A DNA stretch of 9,418 nucleotides from the NCBI GenBank assembly GCA_004297665.1, contig SCUP01000120.1, forward strand, positions 1 through 9,418, given 5' to 3'. Under the pieces are notes generated by a model. It did not search any database. It was not told the DNA's origin and saw only the letters and a program-made list of their open reading frames with translations. Origin of the DNA: Nitrosarchaeum sp. Lineage in GTDB: Archaea > Thermoproteota > Nitrososphaeria > Nitrososphaerales > Nitrosopumilaceae. Positions 1 through 4,917 of the stretch are shown here, in pieces (position 1 is the first letter of the stretch; each line of letters begins with the position of its first letter). The translations under genes and the position numbers were made by a program.

Positions 1-36
1 AAAGCAGCAGCAAAAAAAGCTTCAAAAAAGAAATAA
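1..36 (+). CDS. C-terminal tail of a Lys/Ala-rich protein (partial)
   Basis: The first frame reads KAAAKKASKKK followed by TAA at 34-36, so a gene entering from the left ends here. Only eleven residues are visible. Basic Lys/Ala tails occur on archaeal ribosomal, chromatin and other nucleic-acid-binding proteins, but that is too general to name this one. A run of thymines directly downstream fits a transcript end. That the tail belongs to a real gene is inferred from its composition and the following T-tract. Confidence 0.6.
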   Translation, partial: KAAAKKASKKK

Positions 37-50
37 TCAATTGAAGCAAA

Positions 51-62
51 TTTTTTTCTTTT
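51..62 (+). terminator. Oligo-T terminator after the left-edge gene
   Basis: A seven-T run, one C and four more T lie 15 bases after the TAA at 34-36. Archaeal RNA polymerase terminates at oligo-T tracts without needing a hairpin. No stable stem is visible upstream. Confidence 0.5.
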
Positions 63-150
63 AAATTCTAATTTAATACTTTTAAAACAAACCAACGCGT
101 ATTGCGACGTTCATAGGATACATTTGCTAAGGATCTAAAATTCACTAATC

Positions 151-166
151 TTTAAGTGTATAAAAA
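151..166 (+). promoter_or_regulatory. TATA-like promoter of the 185-307 microprotein
   Basis: The A/T stretch TTTAAGTGTATAAAAA is centred about 26 bases before the ATG at 185. That spacing places transcription start at or next to the start codon, as in leaderless archaeal mRNAs. No Shine-Dalgarno sequence is present. Confidence 0.5.
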
Positions 167-184
167 TTGGAAATAAAATGACAG

Positions 185-307
185 ATGGAACATACTAAAG
201 AATGCGAATACAGAAATGCTCATGATATGATTCATGCTAACTGCTTTTGTAAATGTCATAAGATAGTCATGATGGATTCAAGGAAAATGGACTCAAAATC
301 CTTCTAA
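185..307 (+). CDS. Cys/His-rich microprotein, CxCxCH type (copy A)
   Basis: A 40-residue ORF runs from ATG at 185 to TAA at 305-307. It contains C7, H13, C20, C22, C24 and H25 in the spacing C-x5-H-x6-C-x-C-x-C-H, ending in the cluster CFCKCH. This many closely spaced Cys/His ligands in 40 residues suggests a zinc- or other metal-binding fold. The same spacing recurs in the oppositely oriented ORF at 480-608, which makes chance less likely. A TATA-like box about 26 bases upstream supports a leaderless transcript. I do not recognise the family. The last 12 residues (MDSRKMDSKSF) look like a disordered tail. Function is unknown; a nucleic-acid-binding or metal-handling role is only a guess. Confidence 0.6.
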   Translation: MEHTKECEYRNAHDMIHANCFCKCHKIVMMDSRKMDSKSF

Positions 308-479
308 TTATTATATCAAAAACATCAATTAAACCATTATTCTAAGCTCTTTATTGATGAAAGATATGATACTAGTTGCTAATTGGCTAGATTGGGAAAT
401 GATCAATACCCACAACCTCTCTCAGATTAGAGCAGTGAAGCTCGTCATTCAGGTCTGATACATAGGTCTTTGATACCAG

Positions 480-608
480 TTAGCTTTTCAAATGACAGCT
501 GCATTGACAACTATCAATAATGCATCGATGTTTTTTACAATCAAGACAACGCTTGCTTCTACCAGTTTTCATTCGTAGTTCTTCAATTCTTCTTGCCTTT
601 TCACTCAT
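480..608 (-). CDS. Cys/His-rich microprotein, CxCxCH type (copy B)
   Basis: A 42-residue ORF on the minus strand starts at ATG (608-606) and stops at TAA (482-480). The first 20 residues are basic and probably helical (MSEKARRIEELRMKTGRSKR). The rest holds C21, C24, H27, C29, C34, C36, C38 and H39. It matches the 185-307 protein in the spacing C-x5-H-x6-C-x-C-x-C-H (C21, H27, C34, C36, C38, H39), with an extra C24 and C29 and a shared isoleucine two residues before or after the same point. It is probably a zinc-binding microprotein with a basic N-terminal helix that could contact nucleic acid, but this is inferred. The gene converges on 185-307. An A/T element at 616-625 lies somewhat too close for an ideal leaderless promoter, so the promoter is uncertain. 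Confidence 0.65.
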   Translation of the reverse strand: MSEKARRIEELRMKTGRSKRCLDCKKHRCIIDSCQCSCHLKS

Positions 609-661
609 GAAAATCAATATTATATGAATTCAAAAAGTCTTTAGGTTTTGTTGTTCAAAGT

Positions 662-670
662 CCTAAAATA
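662..670 (+). promoter_or_regulatory. TATA-like box for the 681/693 gene
   Basis: CCTAAAATA is centred at about 666. That is 27 bases before the second in-frame ATG (693) but only 15 before the first (681). If the transcript is leaderless, the spacing favours 693 as the true start. Confidence 0.4.
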
Positions 671-680
671 GCAGCAAATC

Positions 681-1037
681 ATGGAAAAAAATATGCCAGA
701 AAAGAGACCATTTAAGAGATTTGGCAACAGAACATCACGACCAAAAACACAAACAACCGAAGATAAAATCAGAGATTTTATTTTACGTAATTCAAAAAAT
801 GGCTATTATACCAAAGTTTCAACGCTTTCTTACAAATTTGAAATACCAGAAGATAAAGCATGGGAAATTGTAGGTATGCTTTTGACAGATGGCACATTAG
901 AATCAATTCACGATGAATTTACTGGTGAGATGAAGCTGTGCGAAGCAGGAAAAACATATCTGATTATGAATCTAGAGCAACAAAGAAAAAGACAGAAATC
1001 ACAAGAATTCAAGAGTAAAAAACAAAAATCAAAATAG
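681..1037 (+). CDS. Winged-helix-like basic protein, unknown role
   Basis: This is a 118-residue protein with three regions. Residues 1-25 are basic and disordered. Residues about 27-97 look like a winged helix: helix (TEDKIRDFILRN), strand/helix with YTKVSTLSYKFEIPEDKAWE, a recognition-helix-like WEIVGMLLTDGTLES, then a beta-hairpin ending GEMKLCEAGKTYL. Residues 98-118 form a Gln/Lys-rich tail. The architecture resembles small archaeal wHTH DNA-binding proteins, so a chromatin or transcription role is plausible but unproven. Two in-frame starts exist, ATG 681 and ATG 693. The TATA-like element at 662-670 is correctly spaced for 693, which would give 114 residues. No partner gene is evident. 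Confidence 0.8.
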   Translation: MEKNMPEKRPFKRFGNRTSRPKTQTTEDKIRDFILRNSKNGYYTKVSTLSYKFEIPEDKAWEIVGMLLTDGTLESIHDEFTGEMKLCEAGKTYLIMNLEQQRKRQKSQEFKSKKQKSK

Positions 1038-1066
1038 AACAAACAGTGGGCTAAAGAAAAAGTATC

Positions 1067-1076
1067 CTTAATTTTA
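1067..1076 (+). promoter_or_regulatory. TATA-like box for the 1096 GTG gene
   Basis: CTTAATTTTA is centred about 25 bases before the GTG at 1096, matching the leaderless spacing seen at other genes here. This supports GTG as the start. Confidence 0.4.
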
Positions 1077-1095
1077 CAACAACATACAAAAATTT

Positions 1096-1242
1096 GTGAG
1101 ACAATGTAAAATTTGTGGTATACCATTAGGAAAAGAACCTACAACTCAACAATTAGAAGAACATTGGAAAAAACAACACAGCTGGCATTGGCAAATCAAT
1201 CAAGATAAAACACCTGAAGATGTACTGCTAAAGAAAAAATAG
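1096..1242 (+). CDS. C2H2-like zinc-finger microprotein (GTG start)
   Basis: This 48-residue ORF starts at GTG; the frame is closed by TAA at 1069-1071 and no ATG is available upstream. The N-terminus is RQCKICGIPLG. Likely zinc ligands are C4, C7, H23 and H28 (C-x2-C-x15-H-x4-H), within a Trp/His-rich segment EEHWKKQHSWHW. The spacing is longer than a classical C2H2 finger but fits archaeal small zinc-finger proteins. The C-terminus DVLLKKK is basic. It lies 58 bases after the winged-helix gene and has its own TATA-like box. A nucleic-acid-binding role would be typical, but nothing in the sequence identifies the target. Confidence 0.65.
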   Translation: MRQCKICGIPLGKEPTTQQLEEHWKKQHSWHWQINQDKTPEDVLLKKK

Positions 1243-1256
1243 TCATAAGGAAGCCT

Positions 1257-1268
1257 CTTTATTTTAGA
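1257..1268 (+). promoter_or_regulatory. TATA-like box for the 1285/1294 gene
   Basis: The A/T element CTTTATTTTAGA is centred near 1262, 23 bases before ATG 1285 and 32 before ATG 1294. Either start could be used. Confidence 0.35.
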
Positions 1269-1284
1269 TAACATACAGAATTTT

Positions 1285-1617
1285 ATGGAATTTATGATCA
1301 CCATATTTCATTTTCATAAGGGTAATGACATAGATAAGATAATTTTTGGAAAAAAATTAAATGAAAATCAGATCAATGAAGATATCCGGATTTTTCCATC
1401 AGGCGGATTAACAAAAGAGGGAGGCATACAAGAAAAATACTTGAAAATAAATCTAAAAAACAACAACGACTTTAATTTAGATTTGTTATCTGATTTTTTA
1501 GCTTACAGATTATCACCAATGGATGACGCAGACAGTCTAAAAATTGGGAGTAACAAAGTTGCATTAAAAAAAGATGAGATAAAAAAAGCACTGCAAATTC
1601 ACCTAAGTGAAATTTAG
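1285..1617 (+). CDS. Unrecognised 110-residue protein
   Basis: I do not recognise this protein. It is soluble and probably alpha/beta, with a hydrophobic first strand (ITIFHFHKG), a Gly-rich turn (FPSGGLTKEGGIQEKYL), an Asn/Asp-rich middle and a Lys-rich C-terminal helix (KKDEIKKALQIHL). No cysteines, signal peptide or membrane segment are present. A second in-frame ATG at 1294 could be the true start, removing three residues. Codon use matches its neighbours, and the TATA-like element upstream supports a real gene. Confidence 0.7.
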   Translation: MEFMITIFHFHKGNDIDKIIFGKKLNENQINEDIRIFPSGGLTKEGGIQEKYLKINLKNNNDFNLDLLSDFLAYRLSPMDDADSLKIGSNKVALKKDEIKKALQIHLSEI

Positions 1618-1633
1618 AATCAACGACTTGGAA

Positions 1634-1665
1634 TAGTGGTCGTTTATAGCATGCCTAGACCACTA
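1634..1665. repeat. Inverted repeat TAGTGGTC / GACCACTA
   Basis: Arms 1634-1641 and 1658-1665 are perfect 8-base complements with a 16-base loop. A second inverted repeat, AACGAC (1622-1627) with GTCGTT (1639-1644), shares bases 1639-1641, so the two RNA hairpins cannot form together. It lies just after the stop at 1617 and may be a 3' end structure or a protein-binding palindrome. Confidence 0.5.
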
Positions 1666-1874
1666 ATCGAAGGCGTCAAAGTATTGTTCTTTTAGTGGTA
1701 TAAAACAGGATATTGTGAAATTTCAAACATTTGTTTGATTCAAATTAAAAAATAAAACTAATTTTTAACAATCACATCACAATTGCAATAATTGATCAGT
1801 GACGATATCCCTCTAGGCTCTAATTTTTAGAAAAACTATTTTTGAGCTTGTTGATATGAAAAAATTTACTCTGG

Positions 1875-1884
1875 TTATGTAATA
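1875..1884 (+). promoter_or_regulatory. TATA-like box for the 1906 gene
   Basis: TTATGTAATA is centred 26-27 bases before ATG 1906, the spacing expected for a leaderless archaeal transcript. Confidence 0.45.
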
Positions 1885-1905
1885 TCAATTCCGAGGTATA
1901 GACTC

Positions 1906-2136
1906 ATGTCAGAAATCGAGGCATATGATGTCAAAGCACACAGAAAAGTAACTATGAAGAACCCAAAACCATACTTGATGAAAAATGGCTCATGGGCACT
2001 TAAAGGAACTAGTTCTGCTACTGGGATCACTTTATTCAAAATTGTTGGCAAAAAACCTTCAATCTCCCATTCAAGACTAGACATTCTGAGAAATGTGTTT
2101 ACCAGCAGAAAATGTGAATGTGACAGATTCTGCTAG
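1906..2136 (+). CDS. Small protein resembling a zinc ribbon that lost its cysteines
   Basis: This is a 76-residue protein. Residues 5-50 follow the pattern of the archaeal DUF5679-type small zinc ribbon, whose members from memory read like YCVKCK...KNPK...LKNGR.A.KGTCP.CGTK.F.I. Here YCVKC becomes YDVKA (residues 7-11) and the CPxCG knuckle becomes SSATG (36-40). All four expected zinc ligands are therefore absent, while the KNPKPYLMKNG core and FKIVGKK are kept. Residues 51-76 form an extra tail with C70, C72 and C76. That tail is encoded by DNA that also forms a terminator-like hairpin, so it could result from a frameshift after the six-A run at 2050-2055. The family link is recalled, not searched. 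The function is unknown; a leaderless promoter lies upstream. Confidence 0.7.
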   Translation: MSEIEAYDVKAHRKVTMKNPKPYLMKNGSWALKGTSSATGITLFKIVGKKPSISHSRLDILRNVFTSRKCECDRFC

Positions 2137-2145
2137 TATTTTTTT
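2104..2145 (+). terminator. Hairpin plus T7 terminator overlapping the 1906 gene stop
   Basis: AGCAGAA (2104-2110) pairs with TTCTGCT (2128-2134) across a 17-base loop, followed by seven T at 2139-2145. The right arm runs into the TAG stop at 2134-2136. A stem followed by a T-run resembles a bacterial intrinsic terminator; archaea need only the T-run. Confidence 0.5.
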
Positions 2146-2234
2146 GTAGATGAACATAGTTTTAGTTATAATATTATTCATTTTAGGAAATAATAATTCG
2201 AAAGTGTTAATTTGATAAATTCTCAGAAACAATC

Positions 2235-2708
2235 ATGTCTGGCGAGATAGAGTGGCATGGAAATTTTTACGGTATTTCATGGGCATATGAGAAAGACAGA
2301 TTGGTAGTATCCACTGTCTTTGAGGATAAAAAAGAGGCAATGGAAATTGCAATGGAGATCAAAGATTGGAGCGATAAATTCACAAGATTAACAATTATTG
2401 AAAAAGAAAATGGAGAATATTCTATTTGCTGTTACCAGGATCCACAAATCTCAAAGAATGGAAAAAGTATTGGGTTGTATCGTACAGGGATGCGCCAAAG
2501 TGGTGGATACGAACAAGTAAAGCCAATGATTACAGAAAAATCACCACTGCTACAAATTGCATATGCAGCAGATGCAAGAGATATGAACACCTACGAGCAA
2601 ATATCACGACTAGTACCAATGAGAAAATGCCGAATAATTTCAGAAAAAGAGTTGAAAAAACAAGAATTTTTCTATGAAAAGGCTGCAGAAAAGGCTAATC
2701 AAAAATAA
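2235..2708 (+). CDS. Unrecognised 157-residue soluble protein
   Basis: I do not recognise a family. The protein is probably cytoplasmic and alpha/beta. It opens with IEWHGNFYGISWAYEKDRL, followed by an amphipathic helix EDKKEAMEIAMEIKDWSDKF, a strand/turn with paired cysteines (EYSICCYQD, C65-C66), a Gly-rich segment (SIGLYRTGMRQSGGYEQ) and a Lys/Glu-rich C-terminal helix. There is no signal peptide, membrane segment or recognised metal motif. The start at ATG 2235 is supported by an A/T element at 2206-2217. A second frame is open over 2426-2677, but it is a shadow of this gene. It stands alone, with about 100 bases before and 150 after it. Confidence 0.8.
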   Translation: MSGEIEWHGNFYGISWAYEKDRLVVSTVFEDKKEAMEIAMEIKDWSDKFTRLTIIEKENGEYSICCYQDPQISKNGKSIGLYRTGMRQSGGYEQVKPMITEKSPLLQIAYAADARDMNTYEQISRLVPMRKCRIISEKELKKQEFFYEKAAEKANQK

Positions 2709-2832
2709 ACAAAATCTATTTTTTAAAATTGTGTAAATATCATAAGGAATGTCTACATCTTCAACAAAATAATTTATTAGTCATCATCTTGTAAATCGGA
2801 ATATTGTATGTAATTTAACACACATACTGCCC

Positions 2833-2840
2833 CTTAAGTT
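2833..2840 (+). promoter_or_regulatory. TATA-like box for the 2862 gene
   Basis: CTTAAGTT is centred about 25 bases before ATG 2862. The CTTAA core resembles the elements in front of the 3058 and 3937 genes. Confidence 0.35.
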
Positions 2841-2861
2841 CATACAAAATTAAAATCAATT

Positions 2862-3002
2862 ATGCAAGACACACGCAGAGTCAGGACTACAGATAAAAAA
2901 ACAGAGGTAATCACCAAAATAGAGTCAGAATCAGTGGAATTAAAAGACAAGACAATTGAAGAAAAGAGACTAAAGCTCGCACTAGACCTACGTAGACTCT
3001 AA
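2862..3002 (+). CDS. Charged 46-residue helical protein
   Basis: This ORF runs from ATG 2862 to TAA 3000-3002. It begins MQDTRRVRTTDKKTEV and continues as an almost uninterrupted charged helix ending IEEKRLKLALDLRRL. It has no cysteines or membrane segment. The regular leucine/isoleucine spacing in the second half could allow a short coiled coil. Evidence that it is real: a TATA-like element at leaderless spacing, codon use like the neighbours, and a low-complexity but protein-like composition. The function is unknown; very short helical proteins of this kind often act through a partner, which is inference only. Confidence 0.55.
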   Translation: MQDTRRVRTTDKKTEVITKIESESVELKDKTIEEKRLKLALDLRRL

Positions 3003-3028
3003 ATTTTTGTTTAACATTCAAAACTATG

Positions 3029-3036
3029 CTTAAATA
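3029..3036 (+). promoter_or_regulatory. TATA-like box for the 3058 gene
   Basis: CTTAAATA is centred 25-26 bases before ATG 3058. GAGG at 3054-3057 abuts the ATG and is too close to serve as a ribosome-binding site, so the mRNA is probably leaderless. Confidence 0.5.
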
Positions 3037-3057
3037 AAATCAAAAATCATTTAGAGG

Positions 3058-3267
3058 ATGTCTAAAATTACTGAGTTTAAACGCCCTAGTATTTTGTTGC
3101 TTATTTTAGGAATTATCTTGACTTTGATTGGATTTACAATGCTGTTAAATCCTCAAGACAATACTACCAATATGATTTTTCTGAGCATGTTTGGTATTGG
3201 TCTATTTATGTCAGGATTAGGTTTTTCAGTACTTTATCAAATAAGAAAAGTAAAAACAAAACCATAA
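3058..3267 (+). CDS. Two-helix membrane protein, unknown role
   Basis: This 69-residue protein has two clear hydrophobic segments: residues about 11-30 (SILLLILGIILTLIGFTMLL) and about 39-60, rich in Phe, Gly and Met. A short polar loop, NPQDNTTN, joins them. Both ends are positively charged (KRP before helix 1, RKVKTKP after helix 2), which by the positive-inside rule puts both termini in the cytoplasm with the loop outside. Small hairpin membrane proteins like this are common in archaea and mostly uncharacterised. The gene has its own TATA-like box and stands alone, 51 bases before the next gene. Confidence 0.8.
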   Translation: MSKITEFKRPSILLLILGIILTLIGFTMLLNPQDNTTNMIFLSMFGIGLFMSGLGFSVLYQIRKVKTKP

Positions 3268-3287
3268 ACTAATTTTCAAAAACATAG

Positions 3288-3296
3288 TATTTTAAG
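3288..3296 (+). promoter_or_regulatory. TATA-like box for the 3319 gene
   Basis: TATTTTAAG is centred 27 bases before ATG 3319, the leaderless spacing seen across this window. Confidence 0.45.
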
Positions 3297-3318
3297 GCCA
3301 AAAGAAACAAGAAAACAA

Positions 3319-3669
3319 ATGGCAGAATTCAAATTGCAAGGATCAGGAGGCTACATAATAGCTGATTTAACTGAAGAGCAAGCAAAAAAAGCAGATTTAG
3401 GAGTTGGGAAATTATTTTTAGCACCAGTAGGCAAACTTGAAGAACAAAAAATGGCAAAGCATTACTGTAAAAATTGTGAAGCTGAGTTTAGCAATCCACC
3501 AAAGATAAGATTAGAAGAAAATACTAATGAACAAGTTGCAGACAATTTGATTCTAGTAGAAAGAGGTCAATACACATGTCAGCAATGCAGTTCTATTATT
3601 GGAGAATACAGAGTATTCAAAAAACAAGATGAATCAAGCGATATTGGCAATGCAAGGCCTAGCCAATAA
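3319..3669 (+). CDS. Zinc-binding protein with split CxxC pairs
   Basis: This is a 116-residue protein. Residues 1-45 form a Gly/Lys-rich N-terminal part (FKLQGSGGYIIADLTEEQA). A zinc site is likely from C50-K-N-C53 and C87-Q-Q-C90, separated by a 33-residue acidic insert (EENTNEQVADN). The segment YCKNCEAEFSNPPKIRLEEN leading to GQYTCQQCSSIIGEYRVF looks like a zinc ribbon with beta strands on both sides. The C-terminus is disordered. Zinc ribbons of this size serve in nucleic-acid or protein-interaction proteins, but I cannot assign a specific role. The gene has its own TATA-like box and precedes a second small zinc protein at 3726. Confidence 0.8.
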   Translation: MAEFKLQGSGGYIIADLTEEQAKKADLGVGKLFLAPVGKLEEQKMAKHYCKNCEAEFSNPPKIRLEENTNEQVADNLILVERGQYTCQQCSSIIGEYRVFKKQDESSDIGNARPSQ

Positions 3670-3693
3670 ATCAGGTAATTCTAAAACAATATC

Positions 3694-3702
3694 TTTAAGT
3701 TT
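3694..3702 (+). promoter_or_regulatory. TATA-like box for the 3726 gene
   Basis: TTTAAGTTT is centred about 28 bases before ATG 3726, compatible with a leaderless transcript. Confidence 0.35.
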
Positions 3703-3725
3703 AGAAAAAATCAGAAAAAATAGTT

Positions 3726-3869
3726 ATGGCGAGCACCTTATTTAAGATAAAATGTGAAAAAGGTCACAAAGCAAATGCTTTGATCTGGGATGATCAAACC
3801 ATTGAAAATTACATAGAGAGTAAAAAATGTAATAGCTGCGGTGCATTATTACATCAATTATCCAAATAA
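3726..3869 (+). CDS. Small zinc-ribbon-like protein (47 residues)
   Basis: The ORF runs from ATG 3726 to TAA 3867-3869. Residues 6-14 (FKIKCEKGH) and 34-39 (KCNSCG) provide C10, H14, C35 and C38, a plausible treble zinc site of the form C-x3-H ... C-x2-C. The middle, NALIWDDQTIENYIES, would form a strand and a helix. It follows the 3319 zinc protein by 56 bases on the same strand but has its own TATA-like element. The four ligands, ordered composition and neighbour-like codons support a real gene. The function is unknown. Confidence 0.7.
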   Translation: MASTLFKIKCEKGHKANALIWDDQTIENYIESKKCNSCGALLHQLSK

Positions 3870-3906
3870 AACAGTTCAAAACAAAATCAGCGCATGTAGA
3901 GAATTA

Positions 3907-3916
3907 CTTAATTAGA
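3907..3916 (+). promoter_or_regulatory. TATA-like box for the nitroreductase gene
   Basis: CTTAATTAGA is centred 25-26 bases before ATG 3937. The stronger-looking TATATAAT at 3929-3936 directly abuts the ATG and is too close to direct this start. Confidence 0.4.
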
Positions 3917-3936
3917 TATTTCCTTCTTTATATAAT

Positions 3937-4578
3937 ATGGATTCAAAAGACAATCCTGAAAAAATTTACCCGTCAGGATATGAACCAAAAGAGACCAATA
4001 CAGACGTCAATGTTAGAAATCAATTACTCAATGAGATACTAAAATCATCACCAACTGAATTTATCAATACAGATTTGTTCACAGTGATGTCAAAACGACG
4101 TTCAACTAGAAAATTTACAGATAGAATAGTAGAGACAGTAAAGATAGACAAAATCATAGCTGCTGCAGACACTGCACCTACTGCAGGAAATTTTCAGGGT
4201 TTTGAGATATTTTATGTAAAAAGTCCTGAAAAAAAGCAGCAGTTAGTAGAGGCATGCAACAATCAGCCGTACGTACACGCACCTGTGGTACTGGTTTTTT
4301 GCAAAAACCCATCTAGAGTCAAATTGAATTTTCCAGAAGAGATACTTAGAAAATTCGCCATACAAGATGCCACACTAGCTGCGGCATATTCTCAGCTTGC
4401 AGCTCAGGCTTTGGGATTAAGTTCTATATGGATTGGGATGTTTGATGAGCAAAAAGTAATGAAAGTAATCAATACAGATTTGATTCCATCATCAGTATTA
4501 TGCATAGGATATCCTAAACAGGATAAATTTCCAAAACCAAGAAGAAATCTTCAGGAAATAGTGCACGCAGTTTGGTAG
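3937..4578 (+). CDS. Nitroreductase-family FMN oxidoreductase
   Basis: This 213-residue protein belongs to the nitroreductase superfamily, FMN-dependent NAD(P)H oxidoreductases acting on nitro compounds, quinones or specialised substrates in the cytoplasm. Signs are the FMN-phosphate-binding segment KRRSTRKF (53-60), the APTAGNFQGFEIF motif (80-92) of the active-site loop, the helix IQDATLAAAYSQLAAQALGL (142-161) and the WIGMF...IGYP region (165-192) that closes the flavin site. The fold core begins near residue 46, so residues 1-45 are an N-terminal extension (SGYEPKETNTDVNVRNQL) not needed for catalysis. Family members usually act as dimers. The substrate cannot be read from sequence. The gene has its own promoter and converges with the gene at 4639-4851. 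Confidence 0.9.
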   Translation: MDSKDNPEKIYPSGYEPKETNTDVNVRNQLLNEILKSSPTEFINTDLFTVMSKRRSTRKFTDRIVETVKIDKIIAAADTAPTAGNFQGFEIFYVKSPEKKQQLVEACNNQPYVHAPVVLVFCKNPSRVKLNFPEEILRKFAIQDATLAAAYSQLAAQALGLSSIWIGMFDEQKVMKVINTDLIPSSVLCIGYPKQDKFPKPRRNLQEIVHAVW

Positions 4579-4638
4579 TAAACAAACTAATTCTGAGAGG
4601 ACATTTTAATTATTTATCATAGTTAAATAAATTAGAAA

Positions 4639-4851
4639 TTATTTTTTATCTGCAAGTCTTTTTTTGTCTCTACATATGCCACAGAGATAATTTTTCTTAA
4701 AATTATCGATTTCCAGCTTAAATGAATCAGAGCCAAAATAGTTTTCAGATGCTTGCATTCCACCAGGTACTGTTTTTCCACATTTTGTGCACTTTATATC
4801 TAAATGGAATTTAATTTTTTTCTCATTTTTATTTATCTTACCAATGTTCAT
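4639..4851 (-). CDS. Zinc-ribbon protein with two CxxC knuckles
   Basis: The protein is 70 residues from ATG 4851. The reading frame extends four codons to a TTG at 4863, but ATG is preferred because a GTATATG box at 4872-4878 on this strand is correctly spaced for it. Zinc ligands are CTKCG (C21, C24) and CGIC (C57, C60), separated by about 32 residues containing PGGMQASENYFGSDSFKLEI. A basic tail, RDKKRLADKK, follows. This is a typical archaeal two-knuckle zinc ribbon. It is divergent from the PAC2-family gene and shares a 66-base intergenic region with it, so the two may be co-regulated. Function is unknown. Confidence 0.8.
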   Translation of the reverse strand: MNIGKINKNEKKIKFHLDIKCTKCGKTVPGGMQASENYFGSDSFKLEIDNFKKNYLCGICRDKKRLADKK

Positions 4852-4871
4852 ATACGATATCAAGTTTGAAT

Positions 4872-4896
4872 CATATACAAATCTTAAGTTTTAAGT
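4872..4896. promoter_or_regulatory. Divergent TATA-like boxes of the 4851(-) and 4918(+) genes
   Basis: GTATATG on the minus strand (4872-4878) is centred about 24 bases before ATG 4851. GTTTTAAGT on the plus strand (4888-4896) is centred 26 bases before ATG 4918. Both genes could be transcribed from this 66-base gap as leaderless messages. Confidence 0.5.
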
Positions 4897-4917
4897 AAGT
4901 AAAATCTAAAGAAAATA

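Larger units (their letters stand above)
1618..1905. other. Intergenic stretch with hairpins, no gene seen
   Basis: No ORF with coding character is visible on either strand over these 288 bases. The left part holds two overlapping inverted repeats between 1622 and 1665, and another TAGTGGT copy at 1693-1699. The rest is very A/T-rich and ends in the promoter of the 1906 gene. Confidence 0.6.

Noticed and set aside
357..458. A 33-codon plus-strand ORF (MKDMILVANWLDWEMINTHN...) between the two CxCxCH microproteins
   Set aside because: There is no convincing TATA-like box at the right spacing, no recognisable motif, and no independent support; composition alone does not distinguish it from chance.
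367..485. Near-direct repeats TGATACTAGTTGCT (367-380) and TGATACCAGTTAGCT (471-485), with AGGTCT-GATAC repeats at 451-477
   Set aside because: Copies are short and imperfect, with no matching flanks or spacing that would indicate att sites, iterons or a CRISPR array.
908..1126. 72-residue minus-strand ORF rich in Cys and Phe opposite the winged-helix gene
   Set aside because: It is antisense to the lysine-rich tail of the 681 gene; the Phe/Cys/Leu richness is what reverse-complemented AAR codons produce.
2426..2677. 83-residue plus-strand ORF in another frame inside the 2235-2708 gene
   Set aside because: It lies wholly within a gene with better codon use and domain-like sequence, so it is a shadow frame.
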